A DNA stretch of 64,000 nt from Paenibacillus tengchongensis (GTDB lineage Bacteria; Bacillota; Bacilli; Paenibacillales; Paenibacillaceae), in the NCBI RefSeq assembly GCF_008973665.1, contig NZ_WACP01000013.1:162792-226791 (forward strand), in the 5' to 3' direction. Positions 23,133 to 32,001 of this stretch are shown piece after piece (position 1 is the stretch's first letter; each line of letters opens with the position of its first letter). Below the pieces are notes generated by a model. The model did not search any database, was not told the DNA's origin, and saw only the letters and a list, made by a program, of their open reading frames with translations. The position numbers and the translations under genes were made by a program.

Positions 23133-24359
23133 ATGGCTTACCAAACCATCGATAATGTACGTGTCTGGGGCAAACCTGACGAGGGCGCGCTGGCTCAGGC
23201 CAAAATATGTGCGGAGTACGGCCAGGTGGTGCAGACGCTGCTGATGGCGGATCATCATAAAGGATACAGCCAGCCGATAGGTGGTGTGGTCGTGTATGAC
23301 GGACAAATCTCACCTTCCGGCGTAGGTTACGACATTGCCTGCGGCAACAAAGCGGTGCGGACCGGCTTGTCCGCCAAGGACGTTAAGCCGAAGCTCCCGC
23401 AGATTATGGATCAAATTGCCCGTAAAATCTCCTTCGGGGTCGGGCGGATTAACAATGAGAAGGTCGATCATGAACTGTTTGATGATCCGGATTGGGATGT
23501 CTTTAAGGCTGTGGGCGTACAGGAGCACGACAAGCTGAAGCTGCTGGCCCGCAATCAGCTGGGGACGGTCGGCAGCGGCAATCATTTTGTGGACCTGTTC
23601 GAGGAAGCGGAGACGGGGGCCTTGTGGGTGGCCAATCATTTCGGCAGCAGAGGGTTCGGGCATAAGACAGCCAGCGGTTTCATCAATCTGGCGGCAGGCA
23701 GAGCGTTTCTGGCGAACGCCCCGGGAGAGAAGATGGATCAGCCTCCGGTGCTGCTGGATCTCAACAGTGAGCTGGGCGAGATGTATTACCGGGCGATGAA
23801 GCTGGCCGGACGCTATGCCTATGCGGGAAGAGACGAAGTGATGCGGCAGGTGCTGAAGATTCTGGGCACCGGCGCTGAGCTGGAGGTGCATAACCACCAT
23901 AACTATGCCTGGAAGGAGAACCATAACGGCCGGGAAGTGGTTGTGGTGCGTAAAGGAGCTACTCCGTCAGCGCCGGGTCAGATCGGATTTATCGGCGGCA
24001 GCATGGGCGATATTTCCGTGATCGTCAGAGGCAAGGACAGTGCAGAGAACCGTGAGGCCTACTACAGCACCGTTCACGGTGCGGGACGGTTGATGAGCCG
24101 CACTCAGGCTGCAGGCAAAATGAACTGGAAGACCCGCACGCGCAGCGGCGGGCTGATTACTCCAGAGCAGATGGCTGCAGCCGTATCGGCATACGGCGTA
24201 GAGCTGCGCGGCGCAGGCACGGACGAGAGCCCGTTCGTCTACCGGAAGCTGCAGGAGGTGCTGGATGCCCATGCGGAGACCGTAGAGGTCATGCATGGGC
24301 TGAAGCCGGTCGGTGTCTGTATGGCCGGGGCCGATGAATTCGACCCGTACAAGGATTAA
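23133..24359 (+). CDS. rtcB: RtcB family RNA ligase
   Basis: 408 residues from ATG 23133 behind CAGGAG; the upstream TTG at 23124 lies in the binding site. RtcB joins RNA 2',3'-cyclic-phosphate or 3'-phosphate ends to 5'-OH ends using GTP and Mn2+. The key parts are intact: the metal Cys70 in GYDIACGN, GTVGSGNHFVDLFEE, VANHFGSRGFGH, the His-rich VHNHHNYAWKENH, and the guanylated His315 in STVHGAGRLMSR. At about 408 residues it is in the normal range. It follows the nucleotidyltransferase gene directly. Its stop touches the stop of the convergent transporter gene. Confidence 0.95.
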   Translation: MAYQTIDNVRVWGKPDEGALAQAKICAEYGQVVQTLLMADHHKGYSQPIGGVVVYDGQISPSGVGYDIACGNKAVRTGLSAKDVKPKLPQIMDQIARKISFGVGRINNEKVDHELFDDPDWDVFKAVGVQEHDKLKLLARNQLGTVGSGNHFVDLFEEAETGALWVANHFGSRGFGHKTASGFINLAAGRAFLANAPGEKMDQPPVLLDLNSELGEMYYRAMKLAGRYAYAGRDEVMRQVLKILGTGAELEVHNHHNYAWKENHNGREVVVVRKGATPSAPGQIGFIGGSMGDISVIVRGKDSAENREAYYSTVHGAGRLMSRTQAAGKMNWKTRTRSGGLITPEQMAAAVSAYGVELRGAGTDESPFVYRKLQEVLDAHAETVEVMHGLKPVGVCMAGADEFDPYKD

Positions 24360-25331
24360 TTATGCTGCCGTTGAATTTTTTCCGGCTGCCACTCTCAGCT
24401 TTGTGCGGGTGCTGAGCAGGAAGCCTACGAGGGAAGCCAGCAGCTGCTGGAACACCATACCCAGCACGACCGGAACGGCTACCGGCGCGGGAAAGTACGA
24501 GACGGCAAGCACGGCGCCGGCGCTGATATTGCGCATGCCGCCATTGAAGACGAGGGCGACTTCGTCTGCCTCGTTCCAGCGCAGCAGCCCCGCGATCAGG
24601 AAGCAAATCGCATAGCCCGTAGAGGCGAGCAGCACGATCACACCGGCCAGCAGCACCAGCTGCAGGTCGATATCGGCCAGATATGGCGAAATTACAGACC
24701 CGTTAATCATGATGACGATAGCCATGAACAGCTTGGAGAACGGATTCAGTCTGGGGCTCCAGCGGGGAGCGACGGCGCCCTTGCTCCATTCATTGAGCAC
24801 CATGCCGAGCAGGGAGGGCACGACGATCATCCAGAAGAGGCTGCCCATCATCGCCCAGACATCCAGCTTCACGCTGGTTCCAATCAGCACCGACAGCACG
24901 CCGGGAACAGCAAAAGGAGCCAGCAGCGTATCAATCAGAATGATTGACAGGGTCAGCGCGGTATTGCCTTTATAGATACTGACCCAGATGAAGCTGCTTA
25001 CGCCTGTAGGGATTACTGCGGCAAGCACCAGCCCGGTAATGGTGTACTGATCCCCGGAGTACAGCACATTTCCGAATCCGAAGGCGACCAGAGGCATCGC
25101 AATATGCAGGACGAATATACAGGCGAATAGGGGCAGCGGTCTTTTGAGAACATTCAGAAAATCCTTAAATCCCAGGCTGATGCTTCCGGCAAACGTCATA
25201 AACGCAAACAGCCAGGGTGACAAGAACGTATATGGGGATAACGCGGTTCCGCTGAGCACGCCTATCAGGACGCTAACCGGAGTAATAAGCGGCATCATGC
25301 GGTTTAGCTTACGGTTTAAAGCAAGAAGCAT
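24360..25331 (-). CDS. bile acid:sodium symporter (BASS) family transporter
   Basis: 323 residues from ATG 25331, eight bases behind AAAGGAAG. About nine to ten hydrophobic segments are visible, with the BASS-type motif AAVIPTGVSSFIWVSIYKGNTALTLSIILIDTLLAP and the second-half FNGGMRNISAGAVLA. These transporters move organic anions with Na+ across the cytoplasmic membrane; in bacteria the cargo is often pantoate-like or unknown. Its stop codon is directly adjacent to that of rtcB on the opposite strand, with no terminator between. Confidence 0.85.
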   Translation of the reverse strand: MLLALNRKLNRMMPLITPVSVLIGVLSGTALSPYTFLSPWLFAFMTFAGSISLGFKDFLNVLKRPLPLFACIFVLHIAMPLVAFGFGNVLYSGDQYTITGLVLAAVIPTGVSSFIWVSIYKGNTALTLSIILIDTLLAPFAVPGVLSVLIGTSVKLDVWAMMGSLFWMIVVPSLLGMVLNEWSKGAVAPRWSPRLNPFSKLFMAIVIMINGSVISPYLADIDLQLVLLAGVIVLLASTGYAICFLIAGLLRWNEADEVALVFNGGMRNISAGAVLAVSYFPAPVAVPVVLGMVFQQLLASLVGFLLSTRTKLRVAAGKNSTAA

Positions 25332-25446
25332 TATCATGACTTCCTTTGCGGTGAGTTCTTCCCATTATACAACTATTGAATGGCAGGACAACCTTTCATC
25401 GGGCGCTCTTTGCGATTTTGTCACGAAATTGTACGGGCAGCAGCCT

Positions 25447-25476
25447 TTGAAAATCATCTGAAAAATGTGCTAGAAT
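25447..25476 (+). promoter_or_regulatory. promoter of the DUF2798 gene
   Basis: TTGAAA at 25447-25452 and TAGAAT at 25471-25476, 18 bases apart, leaving a leader of about 110 bases. Confidence 0.5.
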
Positions 25477-25592
25477 CTAAAAATCAGTGTGTAGAGATAT
25501 TGGCTGTGCTACCCTTCGGTACAGTCCAAAAATATATGTCTCTTAAGATACGTCTACCATCTGAAATTACTTTCAAATGGAGATGGTCACTT

Positions 25593-26090
25593 ATGCATGA
25601 AGAAACAAGATTACCGCGGAACGGCAAAGAATTCGTTATATTTCTGGCGATTATATCCATTCTTTCCGTCAACCTGATCGCACCGCTGATTATGGGCTTC
25701 AAATTCGGGTTCAGCCGGGAAGTCTATCTTGACACCCTGCAGGCGATTCCGTTCGTATGGATTTGCGTCATTCTGCTCGTCACGCTTGTTGCCAATCCGA
25801 TAGTCAGCAGACTTGTGCACAGGTTTACCATGCCTACCGACAGCTTCAATGCCAGAGTGCTGTTCACGATCCTCTTCAGTGTTACCATTCTTTCTGTCCT
25901 CCTGACCGTAATCGGTTCCTGGATCGGGATGCGGGAGATCAGCCTGGAGCCGGTCCGCAACTTCTTCTATGACTGGCCGCGCAACTTCTTTATCGCCTTT
26001 TGGGTGGAGGTATTGATCGCCCAGCCGATTGCCAGGTTTGCCATGAAGAAGCTGCATGCACATCAGGCGCGTAAGACAGTGAGTGCATAA
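25593..26090 (+). CDS. DUF2798 family membrane protein
   Basis: 165 residues. The start MHEETRLPRNGKEF has GGAG ten bases before it. Four hydrophobic helices form two similar halves, the first with FVIFLAIISILSVNLIAPLI and the second with VLFTILFSVTILSVLLTVIG. Each half ends in a Pro/Phe motif (LQAIPFVWI; NFFYDWPRNFFIAFWVEVL). This is the duplicated DUF2798 arrangement. The function is unknown; it acts in the membrane. It is terminated by a hairpin that also serves the gene on the other strand. Confidence 0.78.
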   Translation: MHEETRLPRNGKEFVIFLAIISILSVNLIAPLIMGFKFGFSREVYLDTLQAIPFVWICVILLVTLVANPIVSRLVHRFTMPTDSFNARVLFTILFSVTILSVLLTVIGSWIGMREISLEPVRNFFYDWPRNFFIAFWVEVLIAQPIARFAMKKLHAHQARKTVSA

Positions 26091-26118
26091 TTCTATTAAT
26101 ATGAAGCAGGCAAAATAA

Positions 26119-26163
26119 AACCGGGCCAGGGCAAGGGGGAGGTTCCCTTGTTCCAGCCCGGTT
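26119..26163. terminator. bidirectional terminator between convergent genes
   Basis: AACCGGGC at 26119-26126 pairs with GCCCGGTT at 26156-26163, around an inner CAAGGG/CCCTTG. T-rich on one side and A-rich (AAAATAAAA) on the other. Confidence 0.75.
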
Positions 26164-26180
26164 GTTTGCATTATTCCCGG

Positions 26181-28094
26181 TCAGCCGGCCCCTTCGACCG
26201 CTTCTCTCCAAGTCGCTTGGGCTTCCCCGGCTTCCTCGGCGTCCATTACAATCTGCAATTCTCCGCCGCTTGCCGTAATCTCGCCGACCCGGGTCCACGG
26301 CTGAGCCATGTTCGCCTTCAACAGGCCCGGGCGGAATTCATCCATCGACACCTCAAGGGGCTTGCGCTGGATTTCAATGCGGCCGTTGCCGAATGCGAGA
26401 TCCACCCCGCTGCGTTCCGCCCAGAAAGCGGCGTAATCCAGCATGCTGCGGCTGGCCTGCTCGAACGGAAGCCCGGGATGGGCCGTGGCGTAAGCCCAGT
26501 GATCCCACTGGCGGCCGACCATATAGGCCCGGGAGAACCCGCTGCCGTCCATGATCGGCAGCGCAGTTACAGCATCGCCGTTAACATAAACGAGGCGCGT
26601 CTGAAACCTGTAATCCTCAAAATGGCTTTCCGTGTATACCCCATGATTGCTCCAGCCCAGCACCGGATACGTGATCCGCTTATACACTGCGGCTGTATCC
26701 CTTAGAGCAGCCGTAGTGCGGCTGTCTTCGCCGGTTATATACTTCCCGTAGAACGGGGTTCCGAAGGAAAGGACGATGAAGGAAATTCCCCATAGCAGCA
26801 GAAACGTCCCGGCCGGCCAGATCTTTCCGGCCAGAACCGATGCAGCCTGTTCCGGCGGGGCGGCGATGCCGATCCCGCAGGTGCTGTCCGTACAGCCGCC
26901 TTCGAGTTTGCGTCTGGCCGCTACTGCACCGTAAATGCGGGCGGCGATGCCATGAACCGGCGGCAGGCCAAGCAGCAATCCGGCCGGAAAAGTCCAGCCC
27001 ATGGACCGCAGAATCGCAGCGTACGTATCCACGCCTTTATGCAGCTTCGTTCCCTTCTCTACGGCGTAAATATCGTGCAGCAGGTCCGCCTCGGGAATGC
27101 CTGACAGCAGTTTCTCCTCTGCCGCGAAATCCTGCAGCGCTTTCCATTCGATCGCCTTGCAGATATCAAGGGCCGACAGGATGCCGACGGTCTGGCGGCA
27201 CAGCGGACAGAGCCGGTCGTAATAAACGGTCAGATGCTTGCGTTTAGCTGCAAGAAGCCGGTCGTACAGCTTGCGGTATGCGCTCTCCGGAATGACGGCC
27301 AGATGAATGACAGTGACCAGGAGACTCATGACCGGAATCGGAAACACTACCAGCACACCGGCGTGCAGCAGCACCCCTCCGATACTCAGCCATACCCGCA
27401 GCGGCTTGAACCATACCAGGAAGACATACAGCAGCTCATAGACCAGCAGCGAGTAGCCAAGGATCAGCACCAGCCAGTGATGATCGATCAGCCAGGATAC
27501 GTCATAATACGTCGTAAAAGGGAGTGAAGCCGGAGCCCATAACCCCAAACCGGTGAGATACATGGAGGAGGACAGCTTGTAGAGCATGGAATCGAGATAG
27601 AACAGTCCGATCAGCAAAATCAGGAGCGAAGTATGAATGAACCGGGCCTGCGGCCGCGGCAGCTTGCGGACACGCACACGGGCTTGGCGGCGGCGTTCCA
27701 TCAGGCTCTCAACCGATATACAGGCGGATACCGGCATGAACATGATCAGGAAAGCGCCCGTCAGAAACAGCGAATCCACCTGCCAGTTGTTCGCTTCATT
27801 TACGGTGACAAAGCCCAACATGTACACGCTTATCGCATAATTGACAATGGCTGCGGGCCGGGTCAGCGCCCCAATGAGCAGCAGCACGAGCGCTATCAGC
27901 CACAGGGCGAACAACACGGACAAGAATGCCGGAGCCTCTGCAGCCAGGCTGTCCTGTTGAAAGATCAAATCTCTGAAGTACATCATCTGCAGCACTTCAA
28001 GTATAAATAAAAGGGAGAAGCCCATCCGGAACAGCGCCAGTGGGAAAGCCGGCTCCTTGCGGTCATACAGCTTCGCCTTCAACCATTTCACCAT
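26181..28094 (-). CDS. HTTM-type membrane protein with an embedded DCC thiol-oxidoreductase domain
   Basis: 637 residues behind AGGAGG. The N-terminal half (residues about 1-290) has about eight membrane segments of the HTTM (horizontally transferred transmembrane, gamma-carboxylase-like) type. It is followed at about residues 295-400 by a DCC domain with the redox motif YYDRLCPLCRQTVGILS. Another membrane helix near residues 440-460 precedes a C-terminal soluble part of about 180 residues with no recognised fold. HTTM and DCC domains are known to occur fused. The role may be membrane redox chemistry or cofactor modification, but the substrate is unknown. Confidence 0.8.
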   Translation of the reverse strand: MVKWLKAKLYDRKEPAFPLALFRMGFSLLFILEVLQMMYFRDLIFQQDSLAAEAPAFLSVLFALWLIALVLLLIGALTRPAAIVNYAISVYMLGFVTVNEANNWQVDSLFLTGAFLIMFMPVSACISVESLMERRRQARVRVRKLPRPQARFIHTSLLILLIGLFYLDSMLYKLSSSMYLTGLGLWAPASLPFTTYYDVSWLIDHHWLVLILGYSLLVYELLYVFLVWFKPLRVWLSIGGVLLHAGVLVVFPIPVMSLLVTVIHLAVIPESAYRKLYDRLLAAKRKHLTVYYDRLCPLCRQTVGILSALDICKAIEWKALQDFAAEEKLLSGIPEADLLHDIYAVEKGTKLHKGVDTYAAILRSMGWTFPAGLLLGLPPVHGIAARIYGAVAARRKLEGGCTDSTCGIGIAAPPEQAASVLAGKIWPAGTFLLLWGISFIVLSFGTPFYGKYITGEDSRTTAALRDTAAVYKRITYPVLGWSNHGVYTESHFEDYRFQTRLVYVNGDAVTALPIMDGSGFSRAYMVGRQWDHWAYATAHPGLPFEQASRSMLDYAAFWAERSGVDLAFGNGRIEIQRKPLEVSMDEFRPGLLKANMAQPWTRVGEITASGGELQIVMDAEEAGEAQATWREAVEGAG

Positions 28095-28207
28095 CGCTTT
28101 GCCTCCTTGTGCCAGTCATGTTGTTCTCTCATCATTAACCGTTTGACTGCAGGACAAACAACGACAGACAGTGCTATGCTCGAATGAAAGGAACGGAGTG
28201 GTGGAGG

Positions 28208-29158
28208 ATGAGCGGGACAGATACCAGTGGAATTGTCAAAATAATTGAAGAAACGGTCAAACGATATATTTCGGATACGGCTGACGTTATAAATGTAGAA
28301 AGCACCCCGCTAAGCCTGGGCTCCCAGGCGGTCAATTTGTCCAGGCATAGCGTTATTATGGACGATCAAGGAGTGTTGGAATCCTGCTCTTTGATTACAA
28401 AAATGGCAAAGCTGACGGAACGCAGGACCATGCACAGGCTGCTGCACCAGTCGGCCAATGTACCATTCAGCTTAACGTATGATTTGGAGTCAGAGGACCG
28501 GGCGCTGCTGTGTATTCAAGATGTGGATTATAAGACCGATTATCAGAACCTGGAGATTGAGAAGCTGCAGCATCAAGAAATTCAGACGTTAGCTTTCATC
28601 CACAGGGCAAATCACGGATTGCACAGTGAATTAGCCTGGCTTCCTGTGGTGGATCGGAAGCATATGGAGGAAGTGGTCGAAAGGCGGTGGCGGCCATTTT
28701 GGGAAGAAGCTAAACGTAATGAGGCGTTTATCGGAGCTTACGGCAGCTACATTCCTGAGATTGATGCTGCAGCCCGAAGTATAGTGGATGACATGCAGCC
28801 AGTAGTGAACGAGGTAAGCTCGCACACCTTAATTCATAATGATCTGAATCCCGGCAATGTACTGGTGCACAGCAATCAGGAGGTGATGTTCATCGATTGG
28901 GAGGAGGCCAGGTACGGGCCGCTGTTCCTGGATATTCCGATGAGATTAAATCCGGAGCAGGCGGATGAATACCGGGATGTGCTGGGATCGCATGGAATCG
29001 TGCTTCCTGCTGAACGGTTCAGGCTGATGTACGCAACGGCTGCGCGTTATCTCGGCATCCGTTATATGACCTGGTGCTTAGGAGCTTGGACCCGTGACGC
29101 GTATGCGAAAAATATGCTGGAGCGGTATTTACAAATGGCTGCGGGAACAAGCCTGTAA
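28208..29158 (+). CDS. phosphotransferase of the aminoglycoside/choline kinase family
   Basis: 316 residues from ATG 28208, with GGAGTGG before it. The kinase-like catalytic loop is LIHNDLNPGNVL and the metal motif is VMFIDWEEARYGPLFLDI. The upper lobe has VINVESTPLSLGSQAVNLSR. It probably phosphorylates a small hydroxylated molecule in the cytoplasm. It is one of four APH-fold proteins in this window. A resistance role is possible but not shown. Confidence 0.8.
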   Translation: MSGTDTSGIVKIIEETVKRYISDTADVINVESTPLSLGSQAVNLSRHSVIMDDQGVLESCSLITKMAKLTERRTMHRLLHQSANVPFSLTYDLESEDRALLCIQDVDYKTDYQNLEIEKLQHQEIQTLAFIHRANHGLHSELAWLPVVDRKHMEEVVERRWRPFWEEAKRNEAFIGAYGSYIPEIDAAARSIVDDMQPVVNEVSSHTLIHNDLNPGNVLVHSNQEVMFIDWEEARYGPLFLDIPMRLNPEQADEYRDVLGSHGIVLPAERFRLMYATAARYLGIRYMTWCLGAWTRDAYAKNMLERYLQMAAGTSL

Positions 29159-29358
29159 TCATAATTTATCCCTAACAGGGTACGAAAAAAACCGCCACCC
29201 TGGTGGGTCTCAATTTATTCGAGCAGCTGCAGCACAGTTCATCGATTTACCTCAATCTGTAATAATTGAAATTAGGAATATTGTGGAATTCTGTTGCCAC
29301 AATTATACTTTTAGTGTCTATGAACGTTATCCGAACAAAGGAGGCTGCTGATATACAG

Positions 29359-29739
29359 ATGAAGCTCGGTGCAATCGGTGTTTTTGCAGACAATATGGAG
29401 GTTATGGTCAGGTTCTACAGAGAGGTCATCGGTCTGGACTTGCAATGGGACGGCGGGCCGTTTACCGGGGTTCAGCTGGACAATGGAATGTTCTTCAATT
29501 TGTGTGAGCGCAGCTTGATGGACCCGGACAGGAAGTTCTCTTATACCCGCGGTATCAACGGAATGACACAGGTTACCTTTGGTGTGGATCACCCGTCGGA
29601 GGTGGATGCGGAATTTGCCAGGGTGGTGGCCGGAGGAGCGGTTCCGGTGTTTCCGCCGAAGACGGAGGATTATGGCCTGCGGACAAGCTTTGTGGCCGAT
29701 CCCGAAGGAAATCTGCTTGAGATCTGCGCAGCGGTCTAA
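29359..29739 (+). CDS. VOC family (glyoxalase/bleomycin-resistance fold) protein
   Basis: 126 residues from ATG 29359 (MKLGAIGVFADNMEVMVRFY). The ribosome binding site AAAGGAGG lies 13 bases upstream, a little far. One VOC module pair is seen: VRFYREVIGLDLQWDGGPFTGVQLDNG and VTFGVDHPSEVDAEFARVVAGGAVPVFPPKTEDYGLRTSFVADPEGNLLEIC. The last Glu is a metal-ligand candidate. VOC proteins act as lyases, dioxygenases or drug-binding proteins; no specific role can be assigned. Confidence 0.82.
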   Translation: MKLGAIGVFADNMEVMVRFYREVIGLDLQWDGGPFTGVQLDNGMFFNLCERSLMDPDRKFSYTRGINGMTQVTFGVDHPSEVDAEFARVVAGGAVPVFPPKTEDYGLRTSFVADPEGNLLEICAAV

Positions 29740-30005
29740 CAATGGGCTCCCTGAAACGGAGGGTTAGCTTTACATTGAGACAACGAATGGCTATCATCGG
29801 GAGAACATAGCTTTAATTAAATAATACCTTGAAAATACTGGAAGATATATTTATGCTGGGAATAACAAGCGAAGGGGAGAGATGGTATGATAAGTCTTCG
29901 TATAGGTGTTCAAGGGGTTAACCAACGAATTTGAGCCCGGAAGCCGGATTCATTAGCAAGTGGATTGGGGTGCTTCTGTGGTTCGTCTAACACGGAGGTA
30001 TAATG

Positions 30006-30746
30006 ATGAGCATGAATCAGTGGGAAGCATTTTTTGATCAGCATGCGCCGCATTATATGAATAACGGATTTACGAAGAATACATTAGCTGAGGTTGACTT
30101 TGTACTGGAGGAGCTGGGGCTATCGCCGGGCGGAAGTATTCTGGATATCGGCTGCGGGACGGGGCGGCATTCCATCGAACTCGCTAAGCGCGGATACAGG
30201 GTCACTGGCGTCGATCTCTCGGCAGGGATGCTGGAGGAGGCCCGGAAGGCTGCGGCGGAAGCCAGAATTCAGGTAGAGTGGGTTCAATGCGATGCGGTGA
30301 AGTATATGGCTGGTTCCGCATTTGATGCCGTGATCTGCCTGTGCGAAGGGGCGTTTGGCCTGGTTGGCCGCGGTGAGGAGCCTCTGGAGCATGATATGGC
30401 GATCCTGCAGCGGATTTCGGATGCGCTGAAGCCGGGCGGCCGCCTGCTCCTTACGACGCTGAATGCTTACATGCGGCTCCGCACGCTGACCCAGGAGGAC
30501 GTTGATTCCGGCAGGTTCAACCCGGTAACGATGGTGGAGCATTATCTGGATGTCTGGGATTTGCCGGAAGGCAAGAAGCTGGTCGAGGTGAAGGAGCGGA
30601 GATATCTGCCGTATGAGCTGATCCGGATGTTCGCGGAAACGGGACTTACAGCAGAGCAGATCTGGGGCGGTACAGCAGGCCAGTGGAAACGTGACAATAT
30701 CGCACTGGATCAGATAGAGATTATGATCAGTGCGGTTAAGCCATAA
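30006..30746 (+). CDS. class I SAM-dependent methyltransferase
   Basis: 246 residues; ATG 30006 lies six bases behind GGAGG (ATG 30003 is too close). Motif I is ILDIGCGTGRHSIELAKRG (about residues 44-62), followed by VTGVDLSAGMLEEARK, WVQCDAVKYM, FDAVICLCEGAFGL and LKPGGRLLLTTLN. This is a typical small-molecule methyltransferase. It is monocistronic with a strong terminator. The 29740-30005 stretch ahead of it holds no other feature I can identify. Confidence 0.85.
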   Translation: MSMNQWEAFFDQHAPHYMNNGFTKNTLAEVDFVLEELGLSPGGSILDIGCGTGRHSIELAKRGYRVTGVDLSAGMLEEARKAAAEARIQVEWVQCDAVKYMAGSAFDAVICLCEGAFGLVGRGEEPLEHDMAILQRISDALKPGGRLLLTTLNAYMRLRTLTQEDVDSGRFNPVTMVEHYLDVWDLPEGKKLVEVKERRYLPYELIRMFAETGLTAEQIWGGTAGQWKRDNIALDQIEIMISAVKP

Positions 30747-30752
30747 GCGAAG

Positions 30753-30785
30753 AAAGGGATTGCCTGCGGGCAGTCCCTTTTTTGG
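30753..30785 (+). terminator. rho-independent terminator
   Basis: AAAGGGATTGCC at 30753-30764 pairs with GGCAGTCCCTTT at 30769-30780 (one G-U), then TTTT. Confidence 0.85.
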
Positions 30786-30832
30786 ACATATTAGAAGTTA
30801 TAAGTTTCCGGGGTATTTGCTGCTTTCCGGGC

Positions 30833-31777
30833 TCATACCCAGCCTGTGAACTCCAGAATGGAGGCTTTGGCCGACTGCGAGGCGGATTGCAGCGCGTTCT
30901 TGCGCCATTCCTTCGGCGATTCGCCGATCAGCCTGACGAAGCAGCGGTTGAAGCTGGAGACGGAATGAAAGCCGACTTGCCCGGAGATGGACAGAATGGT
31001 ATCTTCGGTGCTCCTCAGCAGCTTGCAGGCCTCCTCAATCCGGGTGCTGCTCAGGAAGTCGAGCGGCGCTGTGCCCATGATTTCATGAAATTTCCGGCGG
31101 AAATGGGTCGTGCTTAAGTGGCACAGCTCGGCCAGTTCATCGATGGTCATGGGCGACATGTAATTTTGGGCGATTGCCTCCAGCGCCGGGGAGATGGCCA
31201 GTGTACTCTTGGGCGGATGCCCTGTCTGCTGTGCGGGCAGTGCCTCATGCTTTGAATAGATTCTCAGAAGCTCGATATAGAGGGATAACAGCAGCCCATA
31301 TGCGCTTTCCTGATAGTAAGGCTGCCTCTGCTGCAATTCATTGACTACGGCGGTAGCCAGCAGATAGACCTTGGGATGCTTTTCCCGGCTCAGAATACAG
31401 TTTGTTCCTTTGATTGCGGGCAAGCCCGGCTCCACATTGCTGTAGGCCCCTCCGAACGACTGCTGAAACAGCTCCTCCGGTGAAAAAAAGATATACGACC
31501 ACAGGCTTGCCTCATCCGGCGAGCTGTAGGTGGTGTGCGGAAGGTAGCGGGGGAGGCAGGTGACATCCCCGGCCTGAAACGGCAGCGTCTCCCCTTCAAT
31601 CTGCATAAAGCCGCTGTCGCTATGGCAAATGCCGATCTCCAGATGGTTATGGAAATGCAGATGCTCACTCTTAATATCCGAGATCTTCCAGCGTTCCCCG
31701 CTGAGCAGCAGCACGGGGAAGTGGATCGGCAGACTGTAATGGCGGTATTCGATCACTGGCTTCTTGGTTCTGGGCAT
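30833..31777 (-). CDS. AraC family regulator of the GH105-GH112 operon
   Basis: 314 residues from ATG 31777, with AAGGAAG before it. An N-terminal cupin-type arm (HLEIGICHSDSGFMQIEGETLPFQAGDVTCLPRYLPH) would bind a sugar. The C-terminal double helix-turn-helix is clear (MTIDELAELCHLSTTHFRRKFHEIMGTAPLDFLSSTRIEEA and ILSISGQVGFHSVSSFNRCFVRLIGESPKEWR). It is divergent from the GH105-GH112 genes with 224 bases between, the usual position of a sugar-responsive activator. Confidence 0.9.
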   Translation of the reverse strand: MPRTKKPVIEYRHYSLPIHFPVLLLSGERWKISDIKSEHLHFHNHLEIGICHSDSGFMQIEGETLPFQAGDVTCLPRYLPHTTYSSPDEASLWSYIFFSPEELFQQSFGGAYSNVEPGLPAIKGTNCILSREKHPKVYLLATAVVNELQQRQPYYQESAYGLLLSLYIELLRIYSKHEALPAQQTGHPPKSTLAISPALEAIAQNYMSPMTIDELAELCHLSTTHFRRKFHEIMGTAPLDFLSSTRIEEACKLLRSTEDTILSISGQVGFHSVSSFNRCFVRLIGESPKEWRKNALQSASQSAKASILEFTGWV

Positions 31778-31898
31778 CAGGGAATCTTCCTTACTTGGAT
31801 TTGTATAGATTATAGGGGAAGCACCCAATGGTTTCAACTTGTGGTTGTCATTATAAATGGTCGATTATGCGCAGTATTGCTGCGAATATGCTTGGAAT

Positions 31899-31942
31899 TT
31901 GACTATATTGAGCTATAGAATAGAAATTGTTAAGCGCTTGCA
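31899..31942 (+). promoter_or_regulatory. probable promoter and cre-like site of the GH105-GH112 operon
   Basis: TTGACT at 31899-31904, then TAGAAA at 31921-31926, 16 bases apart. GTTAAGCGCTTGCA at 31929-31942 has the AAGCGCTT core of CcpA cre sites but mismatches at the left end. It would lie at the transcription start. Confidence 0.4.
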
Positions 31943-32001
31943 CACAAAGTTACGGCCAGCTCTCAAGCACTCTTGGGGGTTAGGGCGAGAGGAGAACCGG
32001 G

